Assembly (NCBI RefSeq): GCF_006716445.1
Contig: NZ_VFPA01000001.1
Span: 2,108,001 to 2,172,000 of the forward strand
Direction: 5' to 3'
Source: Pseudonocardia kunmingensis
GTDB lineage: Bacteria; Actinomycetota; Actinomycetes; Mycobacteriales; Pseudonocardiaceae
Length of the DNA: 64,000 nt
Under the pieces are notes generated by a model. That model did not search any database. It was given only the letters and a program-made list of their open reading frames with translations, and was not told the DNA's origin. Shown here piece by piece: positions 56,392-64,000 of the stretch (position 1 is its first letter; the number at the start of each line of letters is the position of its first letter). The translations under genes were made by a program, and so were the position numbers.

Positions 56392-57041
56392 ACGGAGCGG
56401 TGCGCGTGCTCGTCGTGGACGACGACCCGCTCGTGCGCGGCGCGCTGTCGATGATGCTCGACGGCGCCGAGGGCATCGCCGTCGTCGGCGAGGCGGGCGA
56501 CGGCGACCAGGTACCCGCGCTCGTCGACGCGCACGCGCCGCACGTCGTGCTGATGGACCTGCGCATGCCCCGGGTGAACGGGATCGTCGCCACGCAGCGG
56601 CTGCGGGCGCGGCCCCGCCCGCCGGAGGTGGTCGTGCTGACCACGTTCGACACCGACGAGAACGTGCTGCGCGCCCTGCGCGCCGGTGCGAGCGGGTTCC
56701 TGCTCAAGGACACCCCACCGCCGCAGATCGTCGAGGCGGTGCGCCGGGTCGCCGCGGGTGAGCCGATCCTGTCTCCCGGCGTCACCCGGCGGCTGATGGA
56801 CCGGGTCACCGAGGCGACGGGCGACGCCGACCGCGCGCGCCACGTCCTGCGCACCCTCAGCCCGCGCGAGCACGAGGTGGCGCTCGAGCTGGCCCGCGGC
56901 CGGTCGAACGCCGAGATCGCCGACGGGCTCGGGATGACCGTCGCCACGGTCAAGGCGCACGTCTCGCACGTCCTCACCAAGCTCGACCTCGGCAACCGCA
57001 CGCAGGTCGCCCTGCTTGTCCACGACGCCGGGTTGGTCTGA
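56388..57041 (+). CDS. NarL-family response regulator
   Basis: A 217-residue response regulator. Receiver: VRVLVVDDDPLVRGALSMML, phospho-acceptor in HVVLMDLRMPRVNG, Thr in VVVLTTFDTDENVL and Lys in GFLLKDTPPPQIV. C-terminal LuxR helix-turn-helix: LSPREHEVALELARGRSNAE with MTVATVKAHVSHVLTKL. GTG 56388 overlaps the kinase stop; GTG 56379 is an alternative. The ABC exporter genes start 40 bp downstream and are its likely targets. Confidence 0.9.
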   Translation: MNGAVRVLVVDDDPLVRGALSMMLDGAEGIAVVGEAGDGDQVPALVDAHAPHVVLMDLRMPRVNGIVATQRLRARPRPPEVVVLTTFDTDENVLRALRAGASGFLLKDTPPPQIVEAVRRVAAGEPILSPGVTRRLMDRVTEATGDADRARHVLRTLSPREHEVALELARGRSNAEIADGLGMTVATVKAHVSHVLTKLDLGNRTQVALLVHDAGLV

Positions 57042-57066
57042 GCCGAAAACCGGTTGCGGGCGCCCG

Positions 57067-57083
57067 TAGTGTCGATCGACGTG
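57067..57083 (+). promoter_or_regulatory. Leaderless-type -10, ABC-2 permease gene
   Basis: TAGTGT (57067-57072), 8 nt, then GTG 57081; a promoter between the two-component genes and the exporter. Confidence 0.45.
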
Positions 57084-57866
57084 CTCAGGCCCTACCTCCG
57101 CCTGGTCGGGGCAGGTTTCCGACGTCACTCCACCTACCTCGCCGCCAGCCTCGCGGGTCTGTTCACCAACACCGTGTTCGGGCTGTTGCGGGTCGCCGTG
57201 CTGCTCGCCGTCGTCGGCCCGACCGGCAGCGCCGCGGGCTACGACGCCGCCGACACGGGCACGTTCGTCTGGCTGGGCCAGGGGCTGCTCGCGGTCGTCC
57301 TGCTCTGGCCGGACCGCGAGCTCGCCCACCGGGTCCGGACGGGCGACATCGCGATCGACCTCGCCCGGCCGTGGAACCTGCAGGTCGCGCTCCTCGCCCA
57401 GGACCTCGGGCGGGCGGGGCACGCCGTGCTGGTCCGGCTCGCGCCGCCGGTGGCGTTCGGCGCGCTCGTGCTGCCGTTCCGCTGGCCGGAGAGCCCGTGG
57501 ACGGTGGCGCTGTTCGCGGTGTCGACGGCACTGGCCGTGGTGATCAGCTTCGCGCTGCGATTCCTGCTCGACCTCACGAGCTTCTGGCTGCTCGACAACC
57601 GCGGCGTCGCCGGCGTCTACATGTCGGTGTCGGGCCTGGCCTGCGGGCTGACCGTCCCGCTGGCCTTCTTCCCCGACGCCCTGCGCACCGCGCTCTACGC
57701 CACGCCGTTCCCGGCCGTGATGCAGACGCCGATCGACGTGTTCGGCGAGCGGGGCTCCCCGGCGGCGCTGCTGGCGCACCAGGTGCTCTGGGTCGTCGTG
57801 ACGCTGGCCGCGGGGCAGCTCGTCCTCGCGCGCGCCACCCGCAAGCTGGTGGTGCAGGGTGGCTGA
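57081..57866 (+). CDS. ABC-2 exporter permease, first subunit
   Basis: A 261-residue, six-helix ABC-2-type permease (PF06182-like group). It starts LRPYLRLVGAGFRRHSTYLA; the helical coupling part is RTGDIAIDLARPWNLQVALL, the conserved ARP motif of this group. The next permease is a paralogue and both pair with the ATPase two genes downstream to form an exporter. Substrate unknown; two-component control suggests an envelope-active compound. The stop overlaps the next start by 8 bp. Confidence 0.86.
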   Translation: MLRPYLRLVGAGFRRHSTYLAASLAGLFTNTVFGLLRVAVLLAVVGPTGSAAGYDAADTGTFVWLGQGLLAVVLLWPDRELAHRVRTGDIAIDLARPWNLQVALLAQDLGRAGHAVLVRLAPPVAFGALVLPFRWPESPWTVALFAVSTALAVVISFALRFLLDLTSFWLLDNRGVAGVYMSVSGLACGLTVPLAFFPDALRTALYATPFPAVMQTPIDVFGERGSPAALLAHQVLWVVVTLAAGQLVLARATRKLVVQGG

Positions 57867-58671
57867 GCAGCCGGTGACCGGCCGCGTCTACCTGCAGATC
57901 CTGGGCTCGCGGGTGCGCAGCCAGCTCGCCTACCGGGGCTCCTTCGTCCTCGATCTCCTCGGACAGGTGCTCGCCGCGGCCAGCGAGCTGGTCGTGATCG
58001 TCACCGTGTTCGCGCAGGTCGACACGCTCGGCGGCTTCACGCGCGACGAGGTGCTGCTGGTCTACGCGCTCGCCGGCATCTCGTTCGGGTTCGCCGACCT
58101 CGCCGTCGGCCAGCTCGACGACCTGCCTCGCTGGATCCGCACCGGCGAGCTGGACGTGCTGCTCGCGCGCCCGCTCGGGGTGCTCCCCCAACTCGTCACG
58201 AGCGACCTGCAGCTGCGCCGGCTCGGCCGGGTGGCCGTCGGCGTGGTCGTGCTCGCCGTGGTGCTCGCCCGGGGCGGGGTGGAGCCGACACCGCTGAACG
58301 CGCTGCTCGTCCTCGCCACGCCGATGCTCGGCGCGGCGATCACGGGTTCGGTCTGGGTGGCCACCTGCTCGGTGTCGTTCTGGGTGATCGAGGGCCGCGA
58401 GGTGGCCAACGCGTTCACCTACGGCTCGCAGCTCACCACCTCCTACCCGATCACGGTCTTCGGACCCTGGTTGCGGCGCACGCTCTGCTATGCCGTGCCG
58501 TCCGCGTTCGTCGCCTACTTCCCCGCGCTCGCGCTGCTGGACCGACCCGACCCGCTGGGCCTGCCGCACGCCCTGCGCTACGCCGCCCCGCTCGTCGCCG
58601 TCGCCGCCGTCGCCACGGCGGCGCTCGTCTGGCGCGCCGCCGTCCGCCACTACCAGGGAGCCGGATCATGA
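57859..58671 (+). CDS. ABC-2 exporter permease, second subunit
   Basis: A 270-residue permease related to the preceding one: SRVRSQLAYRGSFVLDLLGQ at the start and RTGELDVLLARPLGVLPQLV as the matching coupling motif. Six helices. It is translated by overlap from the first permease and overlaps the ATPase start by 4 bp. The pair forms the membrane part of the exporter. Confidence 0.86.
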   Translation: MAEQPVTGRVYLQILGSRVRSQLAYRGSFVLDLLGQVLAAASELVVIVTVFAQVDTLGGFTRDEVLLVYALAGISFGFADLAVGQLDDLPRWIRTGELDVLLARPLGVLPQLVTSDLQLRRLGRVAVGVVVLAVVLARGGVEPTPLNALLVLATPMLGAAITGSVWVATCSVSFWVIEGREVANAFTYGSQLTTSYPITVFGPWLRRTLCYAVPSAFVAYFPALALLDRPDPLGLPHALRYAAPLVAVAAVATAALVWRAAVRHYQGAGS

Positions 58672-59615
58672 GTGCGATCGTCGAGGCCGGGGCGCTGCGC
58701 CGGGAGTTCACGGTGGGGCGCGGGCGCGCCCGGCGGCGCCTCGTCGCCGTCGAGGACGTCGACCTGCGCATCGCCCCCGGCGAGGCCGTGGGCTTCCTCG
58801 GCCCCAACGGTGCGGGCAAGTCCACGACGATCAAGATGCTCACCGGCATCCTCGTGCCGACCGCAGGGCGGCTGCGCGTGTGCGGGCTGGACCCCAACCG
58901 GCAGCGCCGGGCGCTGGCCCACCAGATCGGCGTGGTGTTCGGGCAGCGCAGCCAGCTGTGGTGGGACCTCCCGCTGCGCGAGAGCTTCGCGCTGCTCGGG
59001 GCGATCCACCGGGTCGGGGCCGCCGAGCACCGCACCCGCCTGGAGCGCTGCACCGACGTGCTCGAGCTCGGCCCGTTCCTCGACACGCCCGTCCGGCAGC
59101 TGTCACTGGGCCAGCGCATGCGCGGGGAGGTGACGGCGGCGCTGCTGCACGCGCCGACGCTGCTGGTGCTCGACGAGCCGACCGTCGGGCTCGACCTGGT
59201 GAGCAAGGAGCGGCTGCGGGCGTTCCTGCAGGAGGTCAACCTCGTCGACGGCATGACGATCCTGCTCACCACGCACGACCTGCCCGACGTCGAGCGGCTC
59301 TGCCGGCGCGTCGTCGTGATCGACCACGGACGGGTCGTGGCCGACGACGCCATCGACGCCCTGCGGGCCCGCTCCGGGGGTGCCCGCGAAGTGGTGGTCG
59401 AGCTGACCGCGCCCGCCGCGCCGCTCGACGACCTGCCCGGGGTGCGCGCGGTCCGGGTGGAGGCCGACGGCATGCGCCAGCGGCTGGCGTTCGCGCCCGC
59501 CGACACCACCGCGGCAACGCTGATCGCGGCCGTCGCGGCACGGGTGGAGCTGCGGGACGTGACGGTCGTCGAGCCGTCGATCGAGGACCTCGTACGGACG
59601 CTCTACGCCGGCTGA
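58668..59615 (+). CDS. ABC-2 exporter ATP-binding protein
   Basis: A 315-residue ATPase of the DrrA/NatA type. Walker A GPNGAGKSTTIKML (about residues 46-59), Q-loop VVFGQRSQLWWDLPLRES, signature LSLGQRMRGEVTAALLHAP (LSxGQ variant with Leu), Walker B TLLVLDEPTVGLD and switch His in LLTTHDLPDVE. A C-terminal DUF4162-like part of about 80 residues follows. It powers export by the two permeases. The 4-bp overlap with the second permease supports one complex. Confidence 0.92.
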   Translation: MSAIVEAGALRREFTVGRGRARRRLVAVEDVDLRIAPGEAVGFLGPNGAGKSTTIKMLTGILVPTAGRLRVCGLDPNRQRRALAHQIGVVFGQRSQLWWDLPLRESFALLGAIHRVGAAEHRTRLERCTDVLELGPFLDTPVRQLSLGQRMRGEVTAALLHAPTLLVLDEPTVGLDLVSKERLRAFLQEVNLVDGMTILLTTHDLPDVERLCRRVVVIDHGRVVADDAIDALRARSGGAREVVVELTAPAAPLDDLPGVRAVRVEADGMRQRLAFAPADTTAATLIAAVAARVELRDVTVVEPSIEDLVRTLYAG

Positions 59616-59620
59616 CGGTG

Positions 59621-59636
59621 TATGGTGCGGTGTATG
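59621..59636 (+). promoter_or_regulatory. Leaderless-type -10, vapBC
   Basis: TATGGT (59621-59626), 7 nt, then ATG 59634. The repeated GGTGTATGGTGCGGTGTATG (59617-59636) holds two GGTGTATG copies that may serve as the VapBC operator. Confidence 0.55.
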
Positions 59637-59888
59637 CACCGCACGAACATCTACCTCACGGACGAGCAGATCACCCAGCTCGACCGGCGCGCGCAGGCGG
59701 AGGGGGTGTCGCGCGCGGAGCTGATCCGCCGGCTGCTCGACCGGCTCCTCGACAGCGAGGCGGACCGGCTCGGCGCCGACGTCGCCGCGATCGACGCCTC
59801 GTTCGGCCTGCTCGCCGACATGGAGATCGAGCTCGATCGCGGCGACGGTGCCCGCGGCGCTCACCTGGAGCGGATCGCCCACTCGTGA
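59634..59888 (+). CDS. vapB: VapB-type ribbon-helix-helix antitoxin
   Basis: An 84-residue antitoxin. The N-terminal ribbon-helix-helix is HRTNIYLTDEQITQLDRRAQ with GVSRAELIRRLLDRLL (residues 2-45), which binds the operator as a dimer. The C-terminal 40 residues are acidic and flexible (FGLLADMEIELDRGDGARG) and should wrap the toxin. Start from the TATGGT hexamer; a GTG at 59622 is excluded by it. The TGA overlaps the toxin GTG, typical for the family. Confidence 0.88.
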   Translation: MHRTNIYLTDEQITQLDRRAQAEGVSRAELIRRLLDRLLDSEADRLGADVAAIDASFGLLADMEIELDRGDGARGAHLERIAHS

Positions 59889-60268
59889 TCCTCGTCGACT
59901 CGGACGTCCTGATCGCGCACCTCCGCGGGATCGAGGCGGCGCGCAACTGGCTCCTCGACGCCCGTCGGCGCGCCGGCCCGCTGGCCGTGAGCGTGGTGTC
60001 GATCGCCGAGATCGCGGGCGGCATGCGGACCGGCGAGCGCCGCGAGGTCGTCCGGCTGCTCGGCTCCCTCCAGCCGGTGCCGGTCGACCCCGTTGTGGCG
60101 TGGCGCGCAGGCGAGCTGCGCCGGACCTACCGCCGTTCCCACGCCGCGATCGGCACCGCCGACTACCTGGTCGCCGCGTCCGCGGACGTGCACGGCTACG
60201 AGCTGGCCACCCTCAACGTCAAGCACTTTCCGATGTTCGACGACATCGCCCCGCCGTTCGCCCTGTGA
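59885..60268 (+). CDS. vapC: VapC-type PIN-domain toxin
   Basis: A 127-residue PIN ribonuclease. The acidic metal ligands are in ILVDSDVLIAHL (two Asp), SIAEIAGGM (Glu) and IGTADYLVAASA (Asp), with a final Asp in FPMFDDIAPPF. VapC toxins cut tRNA or rRNA when the antitoxin is degraded; the RNA target here is unknown. GTG start overlapping vapB by 4 bp (GTGA). It converges with the DUF2252 gene with one base between them. Confidence 0.9.
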   Translation: MILVDSDVLIAHLRGIEAARNWLLDARRRAGPLAVSVVSIAEIAGGMRTGERREVVRLLGSLQPVPVDPVVAWRAGELRRTYRRSHAAIGTADYLVAASADVHGYELATLNVKHFPMFDDIAPPFAL

Positions 60269-60269
60269 C

Positions 60270-61592
60270 CTACCCGCCGGACGCGGCGACTCCCGGCATC
60301 CGGCCGCCGCGGAACGCGTCGACGAACAGCGCGTGGTCGGTGCGGACCTGCGCGGCGTAGTCGTGGGCGAACTCGACCACCCACGCCACGAACTCCTCCT
60401 CCCGCCCCGCCACGACCTGCATGATCGCGTCCTCGGTCTGGAACGGGACCAGCGAGTCGTCGGCGTCGGAGTCGGCGACGCAGTGCACCTTGGCGGTCGC
60501 GCGGCCCAGCGAGTCCACCACCGGCGCGATCTCGGAGGGCTCGGTGAGCTCCGACCAGTCCAGGTCCGCCTCGTAGGGCGAGACCTCGCTGACGACGAAC
60601 CCGACACCGTCCAGATCGGTCCAGCCCAGCAGCGGGTCGGCGTGCGCCTGCAGCGCCCGCTGCGAGACCGCGGTGCGGTGCCCGTGGTGGCGGAACGCGC
60701 CCGCGACGGCCGGGTCGGTGACCACCCGCGAGGGCGCCGCGACGTTGCCCTGCTTCATCGACAGCACCACGTCGTTGTCCAGCGCCTGGTTGTAGCCCTC
60801 GATCAGCACGGTGTACGCCGGGAGGCCGGCGCTGCCGATCCCGAAGCCGGAGCGGCCCGCCACGTCCTTCACGGTGTAGGTCACCCCGCGCTGCCGCTTC
60901 GCCGGTGGGATCGACTCCAGGTAGCGCTCGAACGCGTCCGTCACCGCCGCGCGCTCGTCGTCGCCGAGGCGGCGCAGGCCCGGCACCTCGCGCAGCACCC
61001 GGTCGAAGCCCTCCGCCTCCGTGATGCCGTCCAGCAGCCCCACCCGCGTGCGCAGCTTCGCCAGCTGCAGCACCTGGTGGACGGCGCCCTCGGTGGTGTT
61101 CAGGCGCAACGAGAAGCTGCGGTCATCGGCCTGGTCGACGAACGTGCGCACCTGGTCCAGGTAGGACCGCACGTAGTGCTGCACGAGCATCGTGATGTCA
61201 TCGTCGGAGATCGCCTTGCGCCAGCCCAGCAGGGCCATGCTCGCGGCGAACCGGGTGACGTCCCAGGTGAAGTGCCCGATGTAGGCCTCGTCGAAGTCGT
61301 TGACGTCGAAGATCAGCACGCCGTCGCCGTCCATGTACGTGCCGAAGTTCTCCGCGTGCAGGTCGCCCTGGATCCAGACCCGGCTCGTCCGCTCGTCCGC
61401 CCACGGGTCGTCGCGGGCCGCGACGTCGGCGTAGAACAGGCACGCGCTGCCGCGGTAGAAGGCGAACGGATCGGCCGCCATCTTGCGGAACTTCGTCCGG
61501 AAGGCGGCCGGGTTGGCCGCCATCAGGTCGGAGAAGGCGTCGGCGAGGGTGGCCACGATCCGTTCCGAGCGGTCGGTCGATCGGTGGGTCAT
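60270..61592 (-). CDS. DUF2252 family protein
   Basis: A 440-residue protein of the DUF2252 family, which has a kinase-like (aminoglycoside-phosphotransferase-like) fold. Conserved parts are DPFAFYRGSACLFYADVA, VWIQGDLHAENFGTYMDGDG (the GDLHxxN catalytic-like motif) and VLIFDVNDFDEAYIGHFTWD (the DxND metal-like motif). Thus key phosphotransferase residues look intact, but the substrate is unknown. The ATG is preceded by CATGAT at 6 nt, a possible leaderless -10. It converges with vapC. Confidence 0.87.
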   Translation of the reverse strand: MTHRSTDRSERIVATLADAFSDLMAANPAAFRTKFRKMAADPFAFYRGSACLFYADVAARDDPWADERTSRVWIQGDLHAENFGTYMDGDGVLIFDVNDFDEAYIGHFTWDVTRFAASMALLGWRKAISDDDITMLVQHYVRSYLDQVRTFVDQADDRSFSLRLNTTEGAVHQVLQLAKLRTRVGLLDGITEAEGFDRVLREVPGLRRLGDDERAAVTDAFERYLESIPPAKRQRGVTYTVKDVAGRSGFGIGSAGLPAYTVLIEGYNQALDNDVVLSMKQGNVAAPSRVVTDPAVAGAFRHHGHRTAVSQRALQAHADPLLGWTDLDGVGFVVSEVSPYEADLDWSELTEPSEIAPVVDSLGRATAKVHCVADSDADDSLVPFQTEDAIMQVVAGREEEFVAWVVEFAHDYAAQVRTDHALFVDAFRGGRMPGVAASGG

Positions 61593-61610
61593 GGCCCGAT
61601 CATGCCTGCG

Positions 61611-61907
61611 TCAGCCGCCGTTCAGCAGGCTCGCGGTGATCGTCATCGCCAGCACCGAGATCACGACGCCCAGACCGCCGTAGCAGAGCACGTCGACGGG
61701 TCGGCTGCGGATCGCGAGCAGGCCGACCCGGTCGGTGGGCAGCAGCACCCGCAGCACCGCGGCGACGATCAGCGCGCCGCCGAGCAGCACCGCCCCCTCG
61801 CGCCAGTGCTGGGTGAGGGTCCTGACCATCCCCGCGCTCGCGATGAGCAGCACGAACGTCAGCGGCGCGTGCACCGGTAGCCGCGAGCGGAGGTCGGTCA
61901 CGGTCAT
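61611..61907 (-). CDS. DUF3017 membrane protein
   Basis: A 98-residue protein with three membrane helices ([55 protein letters not shown]) and the DUF3017 motif QHWREGA between the first two. Function unknown. Its ATG overlaps the folD stop (ATGA), the same gene order as in mycobacteria, so it is co-translated with folD. Confidence 0.88.
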   Translation of the reverse strand: MTVTDLRSRLPVHAPLTFVLLIASAGMVRTLTQHWREGAVLLGGALIVAAVLRVLLPTDRVGLLAIRSRPVDVLCYGGLGVVISVLAMTITASLLNGG

Positions 61908-62758
61908 CCCCCGACAGCCCGCTCGGCGGCCTCCACCACGTTGGTGAGCAGCATCGCCCGCGTCATCGGCCCGACCCCGCCCGGCATCGGCGCCAGCAGC
62001 CCGGCCACCTCCGCCACCTCGGGCGCGACGTCGCCGACCAGGCCGGCGTCGGTGCGCGTGACACCGACGTCGAGCACCGCGGCGCCCGGCGCCACCATGT
62101 CGGCGGTGATCAGCCCCTGCACGCCGGCCGCGGCGACCACCACGTCGGCACGGCGCACCTCGGCGGCGAGGTCCTTGGTGCCGGTGTGGCAGAGCGTCAC
62201 GGTGGCGTTCTCCGAGCGGCGGGTGAGCAGCAGCCCGAGCGGCCGGCCCACGGTCACCCCGCGGCCCACCACGGTGACGCGTGCGCCGTTCAGGTCCACG
62301 CCGTAGCGGCGGCACAGCTCGACGATGCCGCGCGGCGTGCACGGCAGCGGGCCCGGCTCGCCGAGCACCAGCCGCCCGAGGCTCACCGGGGCGAGCCTGT
62401 CGGCGTCCTTCATCGGGTCGATCCGCTCGAGCGCCGCGCCGGCGTCGAGGCCCTTCGGCAGCGGGAGCTGCACGATGAAACCGGTGCAGGCGGGGTCGGT
62501 GTTCAGCTCGTCGATCGCCCGCTCGACATCGGACTGGGTGGCGTCGGCCGGCAGCTCCCGCTGGATCGAGGTGATCCCGACCTTGGCGCAGTCGCGGTGC
62601 TTGCCGCGCACGTAGGAGTGCGAGCCCGGGTCGTCGCCGACGAGCAGCGTGCCCAGCCCCGGCGCGACGCCCGCGGCCTGCAGCTTCTCGACCCGTCCCG
62701 CCAGCTCGCCCAGGATCTCCTGCAGCGTGGCCTTGCCGTCCATCACCGTCGCCGTCAC
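61904..62758 (-). CDS. folD: Methylene-tetrahydrofolate dehydrogenase/cyclohydrolase
   Basis: A 284-residue bifunctional enzyme that interconverts 5,10-methylene-THF and 10-formyl-THF using NADP. Conserved segments: [18 protein letters not shown] with the Tyr-x-x-x-Lys pair (the catalytic Lys is in RGKHRD), [47 protein letters not shown] and [15 protein letters not shown]. Length fits. GTG 62758 has GGGAGGA upstream; the ORF-like extension beyond is not family sequence. A palindromic repeat lies 73 bp further upstream. Confidence 0.95.
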   Translation of the reverse strand: MTATVMDGKATLQEILGELAGRVEKLQAAGVAPGLGTLLVGDDPGSHSYVRGKHRDCAKVGITSIQRELPADATQSDVERAIDELNTDPACTGFIVQLPLPKGLDAGAALERIDPMKDADRLAPVSLGRLVLGEPGPLPCTPRGIVELCRRYGVDLNGARVTVVGRGVTVGRPLGLLLTRRSENATVTLCHTGTKDLAAEVRRADVVVAAAGVQGLITADMVAPGAAVLDVGVTRTDAGLVGDVAPEVAEVAGLLAPMPGGVGPMTRAMLLTNVVEAAERAVGG

Positions 62759-62830
62759 GGCTCCATCCTCCCAGTTCGCCGGACGCCGTCGAGCCCCGGT
62801 GCGCCGTCGCGCGACGCACACACGAGCTCG

Positions 62831-62892
62831 CACACCGATCGTGGCGCTCGCACACCGACTGCAGTCGGTGTAGGAGCGCAGCAGTCGGTGTG
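62831..62892. repeat. 62-bp palindromic repeat, copy 4
   Basis: Same palindrome as the three copies at 17461-17745, 45 kb away: CACACCGACTGCAGTCGGTGT core and outer CACACCGA / AGTCGGTGTG arms. It lies between the end of the pentapeptide-repeat gene and folD, both on the minus strand, and abuts that stop codon. Confidence 0.85.
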
Positions 62893-63498
62893 TCAGGCGA
62901 CGCGCAGCCCGTGGGCCGCGGCGAAGGCGATCGCCTGCTCCACGTCCACGGTGGCGCCGGCCAGGCCGGCCTGCACCATCGCGTCCGCCCCGAGCCGGGC
63001 GCCCCGCAGGTCCGCGCCCTCCAGCCGCGCGTGCAGCAGGCGGGCGCCGGTGAGGTCGGCGCCCTGCAGGTCGGCGCCCCGCAGATCGGCCTCCACGAGG
63101 TTCGCCTCGCGCAGCCGCAGCCCGGACAGGTCCGTCTCCCGCAGGTCGGCGCGGCCGAGCGCGGCGAGGGTCAGGTCGCAGTCCGTGAACGTGATCGGCC
63201 GCAGGCGGCAGTCGATCAGCGCGGTGCCCAGCAGCGAGCAGCCCCGGAACGCCGTGCCCACCAGCGTGGCCCGCACGATCCGGCAGGAGCGCAACGCGCT
63301 GCCGCGGTGCTGCGAGTCGCCGAGGTCGGCGCCGGTGAAGTCGCACTCGTCGAACGTGCACGACTCGGTGACCAGCCCGCGCAGGTCCGCGTCCTCGAAG
63401 CTGCAGCGCACGAACCGGCGCCGCCGCCACGGCTCGTCGCCCGCCCGCACGTCCGACAGGTCGAGATCGGCGTACTCACCATCGTCCTCCTGGTCCAC
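62893..63498 (-). CDS. Pentapeptide-repeat protein
   Basis: A 201-residue right-handed quadrilateral beta-helix protein. From about residue 30 to 180 it follows the A(D/N)LxX pentapeptide rhythm, clearest in [20 protein letters not shown] and [20 protein letters not shown]. Such proteins can mimic DNA (MfpA/Qnr-type gyrase protection) or serve as scaffolds; charge and lack of a dimer motif do not settle which. GTG 63498 chosen (CAGGGT 6 nt upstream); a longer frame to 63618 is less likely. Confidence 0.83.
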   Translation of the reverse strand: MDQEDDGEYADLDLSDVRAGDEPWRRRRFVRCSFEDADLRGLVTESCTFDECDFTGADLGDSQHRGSALRSCRIVRATLVGTAFRGCSLLGTALIDCRLRPITFTDCDLTLAALGRADLRETDLSGLRLREANLVEADLRGADLQGADLTGARLLHARLEGADLRGARLGADAMVQAGLAGATVDVEQAIAFAAAHGLRVA

Positions 63499-63621
63499 GA
63501 GTGCACCCTGCCACCCCGTCCGCCGTCGTTCGACGGCGCCGGACGTGATGCACACCCGGCCAGCTGAGGGACGGTTCACCCGCACGCTTCCTGCTGATCC
63601 CGGAGGACGACCGGACACAGA

Positions 63622-63990
63622 TCACCCGGATCTCAGTTCCATCCCGACAGCCCGCGAAAACCGCTCGTACGCTTCGTAGCTGCTCCTCATGCGGGTACGC
63701 ACCGGATCCAATGACGAATCCTGTCGGGCATAGGATTCACTCGACGTACGGAGCATGATCTGCACGGTCTCGGACTGCCTTCTCACCAGCTCCTCAGCGA
63801 GTCGCACCACCTCGTCAGGTGCGGCGACGGACGAGTTCACGTGATCTGCAGCTTCTCGAACCTCGTCATACGCCTCTCGGATATCGTCGTGGATCTCTTC
63901 GATTTCCTGCACGGTCGCCGGCACCCACGCAAACCCTTTGCTTTCGGCCACCACATCCACGCATTTCTGCTCATGCGCCTGGAGAGTCAC
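63622..63990 (-). CDS. Hypothetical helical protein, possibly 5' partial
   Basis: A 122-residue frame with no recognised family. It is mostly helical and acidic (ATVQEIEEIHDDIREAYDEV, later VRLAEELVRRQSETVQIML), without signal peptide or membrane helix. GTG 63990 is the last start within the window, but the frame is open to the edge, so the true start may lie outside. Codon use is clearly less GC-rich than the rest of the window, a sign of recent acquisition. No function can be assigned. Confidence 0.5.
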   Translation of the reverse strand: MTLQAHEQKCVDVVAESKGFAWVPATVQEIEEIHDDIREAYDEVREAADHVNSSVAAPDEVVRLAEELVRRQSETVQIMLRTSSESYARQDSSLDPVRTRMRSSYEAYERFSRAVGMELRSG

Positions 63991-64000
63991 GACCGCATCC

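Noticed and set aside
61611..62855. Single 414-residue frame spanning folD and the DUF3017 gene
   Set aside because: Its first 315 residues are antisense-free but out of frame with folD; only the last 98 residues are a real protein starting at 61907.

Overview
The window is chromosomal DNA of a very high-GC actinobacterium, most likely a Pseudonocardia-like member of the Pseudonocardiaceae. I infer this from codon use (almost every third position G or C), the fused F420 enzyme FbiC, a monomeric isocitrate dehydrogenase, an ECF41 sigma factor, and many genes whose -10 hexamer (TANNNT) sits 6-8 nt before the start codon, the signature of leaderless transcripts. The genus is inference. I recognise no tRNA, rRNA, CRISPR array, prophage or full insertion sequence.

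Left part (1-13.9 kb): a partial AbiEi/DUF559-like protein, an FMN reductase, an MFS exporter followed by a large LuxR (LAL) regulator, a truncated aldehyde dehydrogenase-like protein, an acidic conserved protein, a histidine kinase/response regulator pair, a GT39-like membrane glycosyltransferase, adenosine deaminase and a coiled-coil protein. At 14.2-15.8 kb two secreted repeat proteins share a GGIL motif. From 16.1 to 23.3 kb lies a nucleoside uptake and salvage locus on the minus strand: BMP lipoprotein, ATPase, two permeases, cytidine deaminase and thymidine phosphorylase. A hairpin follows the binding-protein gene, and three copies of a 62-bp palindromic repeat separate cdd from deoA.

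Middle part (23.5-38 kb): a D-Ala-D-Ala carboxypeptidase, a C45 acyltransferase-like enzyme with a GNAT protein, a GntR/TetR composite regulator, trpS with a YihY-type membrane protein, a TetR regulator overlapping a PEP-utilizing enzyme that lacks its ATP-binding domain, an FAD oxidoreductase whose promoter region carries a 168-bp MITE-like insertion, fbiC, and a siderophore-binding lipoprotein under an iron box next to what looks like a decayed ABC exporter. At 37.6-39.1 kb an ECF41 sigma factor faces a carboxymuconolactone decarboxylase gene, and both carry ECF41-type promoter sequences.

Right part (39-64 kb): accessory metabolism and regulators (LysR/SDR pair, D-threonine aldolase-like enzyme, CGNR regulator, epoxide hydrolase, TetR/EamA operon with twin operators), a YbaK deacylase, a degenerate kinase fused to a septum-formation-like domain, icd, a second SDR/TetR divergent pair, an MFS exporter, a two-component system followed by an ABC-2 exporter, a VapBC module, a DUF2252 protein, folD with a DUF3017 gene, and a pentapeptide-repeat protein. 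A fourth copy of the 62-bp palindrome lies upstream of folD. The last ~350 bp are visibly less GC-rich.
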